A DNA stretch of 64,000 nt from Acidimicrobiia bacterium (lineage in GTDB: Bacteria > Actinomycetota > Acidimicrobiia > IMCC26256 > JAMXLJ01). A program made the position numbers and the translations under genes. The notes beneath the pieces were generated by a model that saw only the letters and a list, made by a program, of their open reading frames with translations, ran no database searches and was not told where the DNA came from. Location of the stretch: NCBI GenBank assembly GCA_024281095.1, contig JAMXLJ010000172.1, forward strand, positions 1-64,000, written 5' to 3'. Shown here in pieces: positions 36,935 through 45,614 of the stretch. Positions within the stretch are counted from its first letter, which is position 1, and each line of letters begins with the position of its first letter.

Positions 36935-38290
36935 TCAGCCCTCGCGCGACTCGGCCGACTCGATGAGCGCCTGACGGAGGCGATTCACCTGGTCGACGAC
37001 CGGATCCACCTGCCAGGCGGTCAAGCGACGGATGACGCGTTTCACGGCCGAGACGCCGGGACGGGCCGAGACCGGCGCCGGCAGGACGAGCGGCGGGACG
37101 CGGCGCAGCGCGGCACTGCGCGCGCCGGCGCGCACACCCTCGACGCCGCCGCGCGCCGCACCCGTGGCCGTGTGACGCGGCAATGCCGACCCGCGCTCCG
37201 AGCGAGCGCGCGACCGGATCTCCCCGAGCACGGCATCCCGATCGCCGTGAGGCCAGGCGATCGGAGGCGTCGTCGCGCCCGCGCCGAGACCGAGCATGCT
37301 GCGCATCGCGGCGAGGAGCTCGTCGTCGTCGTCCACGAGCAGTGTTCCGACGGTGGCCTGGTCCGCAAGACCACCGACGCGACTCGCGATCACGGGACGG
37401 TCGTAGAGATGCGCGCGTTCCACGACCCCGGACGACCAGATCACGCGGTACGGCAGTACGAGCGCGTCGGCGGCGACGAGCCACAGGTCGAACGTCTCGT
37501 CGCCGACGTAGCCCTCGTGCAGGTGAACTCCGGGCGTCTCGGCAACGAGGTCGCGCAGCTCATCGAGGTACGCGGCGTGGTTCGGATCGTCGAGCCGCAC
37601 CGAGCCGACCACGTCGAGACGCCGGGGCCGCGTGTCGTCGCCCGGGCCGAGATGGGCGAACGCCCGCACCGCGCGGTCGAATCCCTTGTGCGGCTGCAGG
37701 AAGCCGATCGAGAGGAACACGAACGTGTCGTCCGGCAGGCCGAGGCGGGCGCGCGCCTCCGCCTGCGTCGCCCGTGCCCGCCGCACGAAGCTGGCACCGT
37801 GGTCGGTGAGCGCGATCCGGTCACGCGAGAAGCCGAACGCGTGCGCGAACCGATCGCGCTCGGCCTCCGTATGCACGGAGACGCGGTCCACTCTGGCCCA
37901 CATCGCACGCGTCGCCTTCGCGAGCACGGATCGGCCCCGCCCGAGCTCGTAGTCGACCTCGTGCACCCGCACCTCCACGTCGGCTGCGATGCGGAAGGCC
38001 AAGGTCAGACCGGCGGTGATCTGGAGCCGGAGCGCGCCACCGGCGCCGATCGGAAAGAAGACGTCGGGATGGAACTGCACGATGACGCGGTCGTACGCGC
38101 CGACACGTTTGGCCAGGGCGAGCGGGCCGCGCGGGCTCGCGAGCTCGAGGTGATGATGCGCGGCCGAAGGCTCCGGTGAGAGCACCTCGACGTCGTGACC
38201 CGCGGCGCGCAGGAGCTTCACCTCCTGCACCGCGTAGTTGCCGATGCCGTCGCGCAACGGCGGGTACGGCGAGATCATCAGGATGCGCAC
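36935..38290 (-). CDS. glycosyltransferase family 4-like protein
   Basis: 451 residues of the GT-B fold: RILMISPYPPLRDGIGNYAVQEVKLLRAAG at the N-terminus, and FVFLSIGFLQPHKGFDRAVRAFAHLG, VVGSV and LHEGYVGDETFDLWLVAADALVLPY in the C-terminal domain. The canonical E-x7-E is replaced by SSGVVERAHLYDRPVIAS, a change seen in a subset of GT4 enzymes. A C-terminal Arg-rich tail (residues 370-451) is not part of the fold. GTG 38290 begins 13 nt inside the end of the upstream GT4 gene. Donor and acceptor are unknown. Part of the 28.5-39.5 kb minus-strand glycan block. Confidence 0.82.
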   Translation of the reverse strand: MRILMISPYPPLRDGIGNYAVQEVKLLRAAGHDVEVLSPEPSAAHHHLELASPRGPLALAKRVGAYDRVIVQFHPDVFFPIGAGGALRLQITAGLTLAFRIAADVEVRVHEVDYELGRGRSVLAKATRAMWARVDRVSVHTEAERDRFAHAFGFSRDRIALTDHGASFVRRARATQAEARARLGLPDDTFVFLSIGFLQPHKGFDRAVRAFAHLGPGDDTRPRRLDVVGSVRLDDPNHAAYLDELRDLVAETPGVHLHEGYVGDETFDLWLVAADALVLPYRVIWSSGVVERAHLYDRPVIASRVGGLADQATVGTLLVDDDDELLAAMRSMLGLGAGATTPPIAWPHGDRDAVLGEIRSRARSERGSALPRHTATGAARGGVEGVRAGARSAALRRVPPLVLPAPVSARPGVSAVKRVIRRLTAWQVDPVVDQVNRLRQALIESAESREG

Positions 38291-39561
38291 GGTGCATCCG
38301 TTCGCGGAAGCCACGATTCGATCGTGGACTCGACCCGGTCGAGCACGGTGGGCCAGGTGTAGTTCTCGAGCACGTACGCACGGCCGGCCGACGCGATGGC
38401 GACGGCCGCGTCGGGCTCGTCCGCGACGAAGCGCAGGCACTGCTCGAACTCGAAGTCGTCGTCGTAGAGGATCCCCGCGCACGAGCGGTCACAATGCCAG
38501 CGCACGACCTCGCTCGCGGCGTTGCCGATGACGATGGTGCCGGCCAGCCAGGCCTCCATGATCGTGCGCGAGAAGCTCTCGTACTGTGACGGCTGCACGT
38601 AGGCGTCGGCGGCGGCGAATGCGTCGTTGCGATCCTCGTCGGAGCAGAAGCCGAGATCGATGACCCGGTCCGCGATCGCGGGCGGGGGGATGACGGGGCC
38701 GGTGCCCATCGTCACCAACGAGAACGGCAGCTTGGAACGCTCGTCGGCTCGCATGAACGCGTCGAGCAGGCGTTCCCAGTTCTTGCCCCCTTCCCTGCGA
38801 CCGGCATACAGCACGAAGCGCCCTTCGATGCCGTGACGCCGGCGGAAACCGTCGGGGTCGTACGACGTGGGCGCGGTGATACCGGAGCCGATGGTCTCGT
38901 GTGACGGCAGGGCGGGGTGGATCCGCTGCGCCAGCCGAGCCTCGGGATCGGAGAGGAACCAGAGACCCCGAGAGCCCGTGAACAAGGGCTCGAACAGCTC
39001 GAGGTACGCGGCCGGCTCGTCGTGCAGACACGGCATGAGGACCGTTCGCTCCGGTGCCACCTGCCCGCACGCGAACGTCGGCCAGAACATGTACGGCGCG
39101 AACACGAGCGCGCGGTACTCGCCGGATCGGTCGAGCAGGAAATGGAAGAGCTCGGGCACACGGATGTCGTCGTTCATCCAACGCGACTGTTCCTTGATGC
39201 TGAGCGACACACCGGCGAGGATCGACGCTCCGAGCGCGGCGCGTTCGGCCCGCGGCGTGGAGACCACCGCGGGAAAGCGGCGAACGGTGATGTCGCCGTC
39301 GCGCTCCACACCGGGCGGGTATTCGTTCGCCCACGTGAAATGGTCGCGGGCGCACGTCGTGAGAACCTCGACGTCCCACCCGCGGGCGGCGAGACCGGCC
39401 GCCATCTCGCGCATCACGGCTTCTGCCCCGCCGATCACCTCGGGGCCGTATCTCGGCGGTACGAGCCCGATCCGGCCCGTTCGGTCGACCGCTCGACGCG
39501 TGGGGTCACCGGCCGGCGACGCCATCAGCGTCTCCCGACTCGTGTGCTCGGGGCTCACCAT
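38278..39561 (-). CDS. glycosyltransferase family 4
   Basis: 427 residues. RIGLVPPRYGPEVIGGAEAVMREMAAGLAARGWDVEVLT is the N-terminal GT-B nucleotide-fold motif. VLYAGRREGGKNWERLLDAF and YESFSRTIMEAWLAGTIVIGNAASEV give the donor-binding domain with E-x7-E. ATG 39561 follows TAGCAT by 9 nt (leaderless). ATG 39525 has GGGAGA upstream and would drop 12 residues. The first gene of a row that continues through GT4, FG-GAP, wzm, wzt, amidase and GT2-methyltransferase. Confidence 0.87.
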   Translation of the reverse strand: MVSPEHTSRETLMASPAGDPTRRAVDRTGRIGLVPPRYGPEVIGGAEAVMREMAAGLAARGWDVEVLTTCARDHFTWANEYPPGVERDGDITVRRFPAVVSTPRAERAALGASILAGVSLSIKEQSRWMNDDIRVPELFHFLLDRSGEYRALVFAPYMFWPTFACGQVAPERTVLMPCLHDEPAAYLELFEPLFTGSRGLWFLSDPEARLAQRIHPALPSHETIGSGITAPTSYDPDGFRRRHGIEGRFVLYAGRREGGKNWERLLDAFMRADERSKLPFSLVTMGTGPVIPPPAIADRVIDLGFCSDEDRNDAFAAADAYVQPSQYESFSRTIMEAWLAGTIVIGNAASEVVRWHCDRSCAGILYDDDFEFEQCLRFVADEPDAAVAIASAGRAYVLENYTWPTVLDRVESTIESWLPRTDAPCAS

Positions 39562-39570
39562 GCAACGGCG

Positions 39571-39576
39571 ATGCTA
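39571..39576 (-). promoter_or_regulatory. -10 box of the minus-strand glycan row
   Basis: TAGCAT on the minus strand, 9 nt before ATG 39561. It diverges from a box at 39684 for the DUF2079 gene. Confidence 0.4.
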
Positions 39577-39683
39577 CCGAGCGAGCGAACGGTTCCCGGA
39601 TCATGAGAGACGGACGTTTCGTCCCGACGCCTGCGCGTCTTCGTGCCCGCCCATCGGTCCATCAATGCGGCCGACGGCACGGC

Positions 39684-39689
39684 TACCGT
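39684..39689 (+). promoter_or_regulatory. -10 box of the DUF2079 gene
   Basis: TACCGT, 10 nt before ATG 39700. This favours 39700 over the in-frame ATG at 39643. Confidence 0.35.
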
Positions 39690-39699
39690 CTCCATCGGG

Positions 39700-41220
39700 A
39701 TGCTGTTGGACGACAGGCTGGACTGGTCTCCCGCTCCGACGGTCCGTCCACGAAGGTCGCGCACGACCACGGTCGCCCTCACGACATTCGTGTTCGCGGC
39801 GCTGGGCGTCCAACTCGTGGTGTTGCTGGCGCGCAGCCGTCACCAATGGCAGCAGTTCAACCTGTCGATCGACTTTGCGATCTTTCACCAGGCCTGGCAC
39901 CAGATCGGGCGCGGCGACCTCGACCCGCTCCTCACGACGCTCGGGTATCCGTACTGGCAGAGTCACTTCGAGCTGATCATGTGGCCGCTCGCGCTCCTCG
40001 GACGGCTGCACCGCGACGACGGGCTCAGCCTCTTGTACCTGCAGGACCTCGCGATCGTCGCGTCGGAAGCCGTCGTCGTCGCGTGGATCCGGAGCGAGAC
40101 ACGGGAGCGCGATACCCGCACACAATGGATCGCGGTATCGGCCGTGGTCGTACTGATGGTCGCAAACCCCTGGGTGTATCGCGCCGCGATGCAGGACTTC
40201 CATTTCGAGGCGCTCGGGACCTTCTTCACGTTGCTTGCGGCGTGGGACCTGTGGCGCGGCCGGCGTCGAGGTTGGATCTGGGTCGCGCTCGCGTTGTCCT
40301 GCGGTGACGTGTCGGGCACGTACATGGTCGGATTGGGGCTGTCGTTGGTGGTGGCCGGCAGGCGCACGCGGCGCGTCGGCGCCGCGTGCGGCGCGGCAGG
40401 ACTTCTCTGGGTCGTCCTCGCGGCGCTGCTGCACGCCAACCGGGGCTCGGGGATCGCCGAATACGCCTACCTGGCGTCGACCACGAAACCGGTGTCCGCA
40501 GGCATTGCCGGTGTCGGCGCGATCCTTTGGGGGGTCGTTCACCATCCGTCGCGACCGATCCAGATGCTCGGCGACCGGCTCGGAAAGATCTGGCTCAACC
40601 TCGCGCCCGTGGGCGCGGCCGGCCTCGTCGCTCCGTGGAGCTTCGGCGTCATGGTCGCGGTGCTGCTCACCAATGCGCTGAATGCGCGTCCCGGGTTCAT
40701 CGACCCGTCGTATCAGGACGTTCCCGTCGCTCTCTTCGGCGCGCTCGGAACGGTGCTGCTGGCCACCTCGCTGAGCACCCGGCCCGGGCGTGTCGGCGCG
40801 CTCGGCGTGATGGTCGTCGCCGCGCTCGCCATCTCCGCGATCGTCTTCGACGCGACGCACTTCCACCGCGTCGACGCCGCGAAGGTCTCACCGTTCGCGG
40901 CCGGCGAGCTCGCCGCGGTGCGGCGCGAGATCCCGGACGACGCGCAGGTGGTCGTCACATTCGGTGTCGCGGGCCGCTTCGCCGGACGCCGCTCGGTGCA
41001 CGTGCTCTCGTACGGCGGCCAGAGCTTCCCGGTGGAGTCGCGGACGGTCGTCTTCGTGTTCGCTCCCGCGGCCGGCAACCAGCCGGTACCGCTCACAATC
41101 GTCGGACGCGCCGAGCGCTTCGTCCGCGACACGTTGCGGGCCCGGGTGCTGCGCCGAGGTGTCGAGGTCAATGCATACGAATGGCGCCCGCACGGTCTGA
41201 GCCACGTCGAGCTCCCGTAG
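39700..41220 (+). CDS. DUF2079 family membrane protein
   Basis: About 506 residues with 10 or more transmembrane helices. SIDFAIFHQAWHQIGRGDLDPL and YWQSHFELIMWPLALLGRLH carry the acidic and HFE residues that define the DUF2079 family, a GT-C-like group of uncharacterised membrane proteins. The C-terminal 110 residues are soluble. It lies between two glycan gene blocks, so a membrane glycosyltransferase role is reasonable but unproven. The start is uncertain by 19 codons. It is followed by the GT4 gene at 41290 with its own promoter-like box. Confidence 0.75.
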   Translation: MLLDDRLDWSPAPTVRPRRSRTTTVALTTFVFAALGVQLVVLLARSRHQWQQFNLSIDFAIFHQAWHQIGRGDLDPLLTTLGYPYWQSHFELIMWPLALLGRLHRDDGLSLLYLQDLAIVASEAVVVAWIRSETRERDTRTQWIAVSAVVVLMVANPWVYRAAMQDFHFEALGTFFTLLAAWDLWRGRRRGWIWVALALSCGDVSGTYMVGLGLSLVVAGRRTRRVGAACGAAGLLWVVLAALLHANRGSGIAEYAYLASTTKPVSAGIAGVGAILWGVVHHPSRPIQMLGDRLGKIWLNLAPVGAAGLVAPWSFGVMVAVLLTNALNARPGFIDPSYQDVPVALFGALGTVLLATSLSTRPGRVGALGVMVVAALAISAIVFDATHFHRVDAAKVSPFAAGELAAVRREIPDDAQVVVTFGVAGRFAGRRSVHVLSYGGQSFPVESRTVVFVFAPAAGNQPVPLTIVGRAERFVRDTLRARVLRRGVEVNAYEWRPHGLSHVELP

Positions 41221-41273
41221 GAGGCGTACGGTCCGTGGCGGCCGATGACCGGGCCGCGCGTCGGAGCGACCGC

Positions 41274-41279
41274 TAGGCT
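41274..41279 (+). promoter_or_regulatory. -10 box before the seven-gene glycan operon
   Basis: TAGGCT, 10 nt before ATG 41290. Confidence 0.4.
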
Positions 41280-41289
41280 CCAGCGCCGA

Positions 41290-42303
41290 ATGGATGTTTG
41301 CGTGTGCGGCGCGCAGGCGCCGTTCGTGCACGGCGGCGCAGAGCTCCACATGGACAACCTCGTCCGGGCGCTTCGCGATGCGGGTCACCGTGCCGAGCTC
41401 GTGCGTCTTCCGACCGCGTGGGACAAGGTTCGGGTGTTCGAGGCCGCGCTCGCGTGGCGGCTCGTGCCCATCGACGCCGACGTGGTCATCGCGACGAATT
41501 TCCCGTCGTACTTCGTTCGCCACCCGCGCAAGGTCGTGTGGCTCTTCCACCAGCACCGCATTGCGTACGACGCAGTGGACGCGCCGTGGTCGGACTTCGG
41601 CCTCGACGACGACTCGCTCGAAGCCCAACGTCTCCTCACGGAATGGGACACGCGTGCGTTGCGTGAAGCCGAGGCACTGTTCACGACGTCGGGCGTGGTT
41701 GCCGACCGCCTGGCCCGTTTCAACGGGCTCGACGGCGAACCGCTCTACCACCCGCCGCCGCTGTTCGAATCCCTGCATCCCGGTGGCACCGGTGACTATG
41801 TCTTCTGTCCGACGCGCCTCGAGGGCAACAAGCGTCCTGCCCTGCTCACGGAGGCGATGGCGTACGTACACGCGCCGACGCGTCTCGTGCTTGCAGGCCG
41901 GGGGACGCTCGAGAACGAACTGCGAGCGCGCATCGACGCGCTCGCAGTTGCGGATCGGGTCCAGCTCGCCGGCTTCGTGACCGACGAGCGTCTCGTCGAT
42001 CTCTACGCCGGCGCGCTCGCGGTCGTGTATGCGCCGTTCGACGAGGACTACGGCTACGTGACGCTCCAGGCCTTCCGCGCGGGCAAGCCGGTGATCACGA
42101 CGCACGACGCCGGCGGCGTATTGGAGTGGGTCGAGGACGGCGTCACGGGATTCGTCACCGATCCGACGCCCGAGGGGATCGGCACCGCGATCGAACGGAT
42201 GGCCGCCGATCCTGCGCTCGCTTCGCGCATGGGCGAGAAGGCACGGGCCCGTGTTGCCGACCTCAGCTGGGAGCCGGTCGTCGCCCGGTTGCTGGGCCGA
42301 TGA
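41290..42303 (+). CDS. glycosyltransferase family 4
   Basis: 337 residues, a compact GT-B enzyme. MDVCVCGAQAPFVHGGAELHMDNLVRALRDAGH is the glycine-rich acceptor loop. YVFCPTRLEGNKRPALLTEAM, VLAGRGT and FDEDYGYVTLQAFRAGKPVITTHDAGGVLEWV form the donor domain, with Gln in place of the second Glu of E-x7-E. The stop overlaps the next start (ATGA). The first gene of a tightly coupled row (41290-46702) that also has a glycosyltransferase-like remnant and a coiled-coil methyltransferase. Confidence 0.87.
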   Translation: MDVCVCGAQAPFVHGGAELHMDNLVRALRDAGHRAELVRLPTAWDKVRVFEAALAWRLVPIDADVVIATNFPSYFVRHPRKVVWLFHQHRIAYDAVDAPWSDFGLDDDSLEAQRLLTEWDTRALREAEALFTTSGVVADRLARFNGLDGEPLYHPPPLFESLHPGGTGDYVFCPTRLEGNKRPALLTEAMAYVHAPTRLVLAGRGTLENELRARIDALAVADRVQLAGFVTDERLVDLYAGALAVVYAPFDEDYGYVTLQAFRAGKPVITTHDAGGVLEWVEDGVTGFVTDPTPEGIGTAIERMAADPALASRMGEKARARVADLSWEPVVARLLGR

Positions 42304-43205
42304 CGGCCGCACGCCCGGCAGTGGAGTTGCTCGTCGGGCTGCGCCCCGTCACGGCGGTGGAGCCGGTGCTGCGAGCGCTCTCGCGTTTCGCAACGCTGCG
42401 TGCCCGCGACCCCGGCCTCCCGCCGCCGGACGCGCGCATCGCCACGTCCACCGACGCGCGCGGTCTTCGCGAGGCCCTCCACGACGACGCGGTGCCGGTG
42501 GCCGTCGCGCTGCACGACGGTGAAGAGCCGCCCGCCGAGGTCGCGGCACGCGCCGCCGCGTTCCTCGTGGCCCGGCGGCCGGAGGCGCCCGGCATCCCGT
42601 TGCTCGGAGCGCCCGTCGTGGCGTGGCCGGAACCGTCGATCGACGCGGCCGCGCACCCGCCGCTCCCCCCGCTCGTGCGCCGGCGGTGGCGGCGGCTGCT
42701 CGGCCTCCCCGACCAGTTCGTCGTCGTGCTGGGTTTCGACCCCGCCACTCCGCTCGGCGACAGGGCAGTCGCGAGCGCGCTCGCGACGTGCGAGGCCGCG
42801 GCCGTGCGTGGACGGTGGACCTTGGTCGCGCTCGCGCTCGGCACGCCCCTGGTGACGGACGCCTCGACCGCGCGGCGCCTCGGGCTGCGCGACGACTGCG
42901 AAGTGGCGGTGAGCGCGCCGGCAAGCGCGGCTGCCGCCGCGCGCGCGCTGGCTCTCGACGAGCGCCGCTCCGCGCGCCTCGGTGCCGCGGCGCGTCACGT
43001 CGTCGAACAGGTGCACGACGTCGTGCCGTCGGCTCGCGCCGTGGCGCGACGGCTCGGGATCCTGGCGCCCGAGCGACCGGGGAACGTGCTCCACGCGCGC
43101 CTGGCCGAGCTCGGCACCCCGGAAGGCGCGCCGGCCGCCATGCGCGCCGTGGCCGCGTGCGAGCCGTTCCTCTCGCTCGCCTCCGTCGCGGACACGACGC
43201 GATGA
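42300..43205 (+). CDS. glycosyltransferase-like protein without recognisable catalytic motifs
   Basis: 301 residues. The middle (WRRLLGLPDQFVVVLGFDPATPLGD) and C-terminal helices (ARALALDERRSARLGAAARHVVEQVHDVVPSARAVARRLGIL) resemble the end of a GT-B donor domain. I see neither an E-x7-E nor a DxD motif, and the N-terminal acceptor domain looks abbreviated. The start (ATGA) and the stop (ATGA) both overlap neighbours, so it is a genuine, coupled gene. It could be a non-catalytic partner of a neighbouring GT4. Annotated as unknown with a GT-like fold. Confidence 0.6.
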   Translation: MTAARPAVELLVGLRPVTAVEPVLRALSRFATLRARDPGLPPPDARIATSTDARGLREALHDDAVPVAVALHDGEEPPAEVAARAAAFLVARRPEAPGIPLLGAPVVAWPEPSIDAAAHPPLPPLVRRRWRRLLGLPDQFVVVLGFDPATPLGDRAVASALATCEAAAVRGRWTLVALALGTPLVTDASTARRLGLRDDCEVAVSAPASAAAAARALALDERRSARLGAAARHVVEQVHDVVPSARAVARRLGILAPERPGNVLHARLAELGTPEGAPAAMRAVAACEPFLSLASVADTTR

Positions 43206-44521
43206 CCCGCCACCCGGACCTCGATCCTTCGTCCGTCGACGCGCTGCGCGACAGCCTCGGCCTGCAGCCGCCCACGTCGAACGGCGAAACGCCGGTCGAC
43301 GAGCACCCCGCGGCGGTGGCGGCGGCGCCTTCGCGAACGGACCGCCTGCGTGAACGCGTGAAGGTCCGGGCCCGGCCCGCCGCGGACGCGGTGCTCGAGC
43401 GGATCGCGGCGCGCGTCCTGCAACACATCCGGGGCCCCTTGGGTGACGAGTTGCGCGCGGACGTACGACGGCTCGAGGGCGAGATCGGCAGTCTTCGCGC
43501 GCGCGTCGAGGCCTTTGCTCCGGTGATTGCGAGCCTCGACGAGATCGCCCGCGCGACGGACGCACTGCACGCGCTCAGCGCGAACCAGGAGCTCATGAAG
43601 GCCGAGCTCGGCTCGTTCCACCGGACCCTCGACGACTTCGGACGTGCCATCGCACCCGCGGCCGGCCTCGAAGGTGTGCCGGCGCGGTTCTCGGAGCTGC
43701 GCGAGCGCGTGAACGCAATCGATCGCGAGCTTCGCCGGCTGCTGACGTCGGAGGCCGCAGCGGCAACGTCTCCGGGCGCGGAACCGTCCACACCCGCAAT
43801 TGCCGAGCCCTTCCGCGCGTCGGGCTTCGACTACGTGGGCTTCGAAGGCCGGTTCCGCGGTGACCCGACCGCGGTGCTCGAGGAGCTCGGCCGCCGCTAC
43901 GCGGAGCTCCTGGCGTCGCACCAACCGGTCGTCGACATCGGGTGCGGCCGCGGCGAGCTGCTCGAGTCGCTCTCGGCGCGGGGGATCGCGGGAATCGGCG
44001 TCGAGCCCGACGTCGGCATGGCCGCCGAGGCCAGAAGCCGCGGCCTCGAGGTGCATGCGACGGGCGCGCTCGAGTTCCTCTCCGCCGCGGACCCGGGCTC
44101 CTTCGGCGCAATCACCGCGATCCACGTCGCCGAGCACCTGGACCTCGAGACGTTGGTGTCCTTCATCGAGCTTGCGGCCAGCCGGCTCCGCCCCGGTGGC
44201 GTGCTCGTGCTCGAGACGCCGAACCCCGCGTCGCTCGTCGTGCTCGGCAACTCGTACGTGATGGACCCCACGCACGTCTGGCCGCTGCACCCGGCCTTGG
44301 TCACGTTCCTCTGCGAGCGGGCCGGTTTTCGCGACGTCGAACTGCGGTTCCACTCGCCCGCCGAGGCGTACCACCTCCCGCTGCTGCGCGAAGGCCCCGA
44401 CGAACCGGAGTGGGTCGGCACCGTGAACGCGGCGTTCCGCCGTCTGAACGAGTCGTTGTACGGGCCCCAGGAGTACGCCGCGATCGCAACGACGCCGCCG
44501 GCCGACCAGACCGACCGCTGA
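43202..44521 (+). CDS. coiled-coil protein with C-terminal SAM methyltransferase
   Basis: 439 residues. An N-terminal disordered part (1-50), a helical region 60-185 with heptad-like spacing (DVRRLEGEIGSLRARVEAF and following), then a methyltransferase from about 205: VVDIGCGRGELLESL at 243-257, GVEPD, AITAIHVAEHLDLETLVSF and RPGGVLVLETPNPASL. It is homologous to the protein encoded at 48914-50155. Coiled coil plus methyltransferase next to a Wzm/Wzt exporter recalls WbdD, which caps and measures O-antigen chains. There is no kinase domain, and the domain order is reversed. Coupled to both neighbours. Confidence 0.83.
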   Translation: MTRHPDLDPSSVDALRDSLGLQPPTSNGETPVDEHPAAVAAAPSRTDRLRERVKVRARPAADAVLERIAARVLQHIRGPLGDELRADVRRLEGEIGSLRARVEAFAPVIASLDEIARATDALHALSANQELMKAELGSFHRTLDDFGRAIAPAAGLEGVPARFSELRERVNAIDRELRRLLTSEAAAATSPGAEPSTPAIAEPFRASGFDYVGFEGRFRGDPTAVLEELGRRYAELLASHQPVVDIGCGRGELLESLSARGIAGIGVEPDVGMAAEARSRGLEVHATGALEFLSAADPGSFGAITAIHVAEHLDLETLVSFIELAASRLRPGGVLVLETPNPASLVVLGNSYVMDPTHVWPLHPALVTFLCERAGFRDVELRFHSPAEAYHLPLLREGPDEPEWVGTVNAAFRRLNESLYGPQEYAAIATTPPADQTDR

Positions 44522-44522
44522 C

Positions 44523-45614
44523 GTGCGGGTCGCGATCGACGGCACGCCCCTCCTCGGAGCGCGCACGGGCGTGGCCACGATGGTGGAGTCGCTCGTCGCC
44601 GGCTTCGCCGGCCGCGACGACACGGACGTGGTCGCGTACGCGGTCTCGGGTCGGATGGCGTTGAACGGCGCCGTTCCGAATGGTGTTCGCACGGCACGCT
44701 CGCGCCTGCCGGCCAAGGTTGCGTGGTGGTTCTGGGAACGGGTGGACCGTCCGCGAATCGAGCACTGGACGGGCGCTGTCGACGTCGTGCACGGCACGAA
44801 CTACGTCGGCCCGCCCTCGGCTTCTCCGGTTGTCGTCACGGTCCACGACCTGACGTTCCTGCGCTTCCCCGAGATGTGCACCGCCGACACGCTCCGGTTC
44901 CCACGGCTCATCCGGCGTGCCATCCGACGCGGCGCGCACATTCACGTGCCGAGCGACTTCGTGCGTGGCGAAGTGATCGAGGAGTTCGGCGTCGAGCCGT
45001 CGCGTGTGGTGCGGATCCACCACGGGCTCACGACGTCGACTGCCGGTGATCCGCAGCGTGGACGCGACCGCGCCGGAGCGGCGGAATACGTGCTCGCGGT
45101 CGGGACCGTCGAGCCGCGCAAGAATCTTCCGACACTTGTGCGCGCCTTCGACGCGATCGCACGCGACCGCGCCGGGCTCGTCCTCGTGATCGCGGGGCCG
45201 TCGGGTTGGGGCGCCGACGCGCTCACCGCGGCGATCCATGCCGCGCGCGCCGCGGACCGGATCCACCGGATCGGCTACGTCTCCCCGTCGGAACGAGCCG
45301 ATCTGCTCGCCGGCGCGAGGGTGTTCGCGTATCCGTCGCTGTACGAGGGGTTCGGCTTCCCGCCGCTCGAAGCGATGGCCGCCGGCGTTCCCGTGGTCGC
45401 GGGCGCCGCCGGCGCGCTCCCCGAGGTGCTCGGCGATGCCGCGCTGCTCGTCGAACCCCACGACGTCGATGCTCTCGCCGGGACGCTCGCTCAGCTGCTC
45501 GACGACCCGGCCCTGCGTGAGCAACTGGTCACACGTGGACGCAGCCGCGCCGCCGCGTACCGCTGGGACATCGCCGTGGACGGGATGCTGACGCTCTACC
45601 GTTCGCTTCGATGA
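44523..45614 (+). CDS. glycosyltransferase family 4
   Basis: 363 residues. Begins RVAIDGTPLLGARTGVATMVESL (the GTG at 44523 is 1 nt after the upstream stop). YVLAVGTVEPRKNLPTLVRAF and SLYEGFGFPPLEAMAAGVPVVAGAAGALPEV are the classic WbpY/WbdB-type mannosyl/rhamnosyltransferase motifs, with E-x7-E intact. With the two following GT4 genes it forms three related enzymes in a row. Their order next to rmd and Wzm/Wzt recalls the wbpX-wbpY-wbpZ set for a D-rhamnan. Sugar specificity is inferred. Confidence 0.88.
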   Translation: MRVAIDGTPLLGARTGVATMVESLVAGFAGRDDTDVVAYAVSGRMALNGAVPNGVRTARSRLPAKVAWWFWERVDRPRIEHWTGAVDVVHGTNYVGPPSASPVVVTVHDLTFLRFPEMCTADTLRFPRLIRRAIRRGAHIHVPSDFVRGEVIEEFGVEPSRVVRIHHGLTTSTAGDPQRGRDRAGAAEYVLAVGTVEPRKNLPTLVRAFDAIARDRAGLVLVIAGPSGWGADALTAAIHAARAADRIHRIGYVSPSERADLLAGARVFAYPSLYEGFGFPPLEAMAAGVPVVAGAAGALPEVLGDAALLVEPHDVDALAGTLAQLLDDPALREQLVTRGRSRAAAYRWDIAVDGMLTLYRSLR

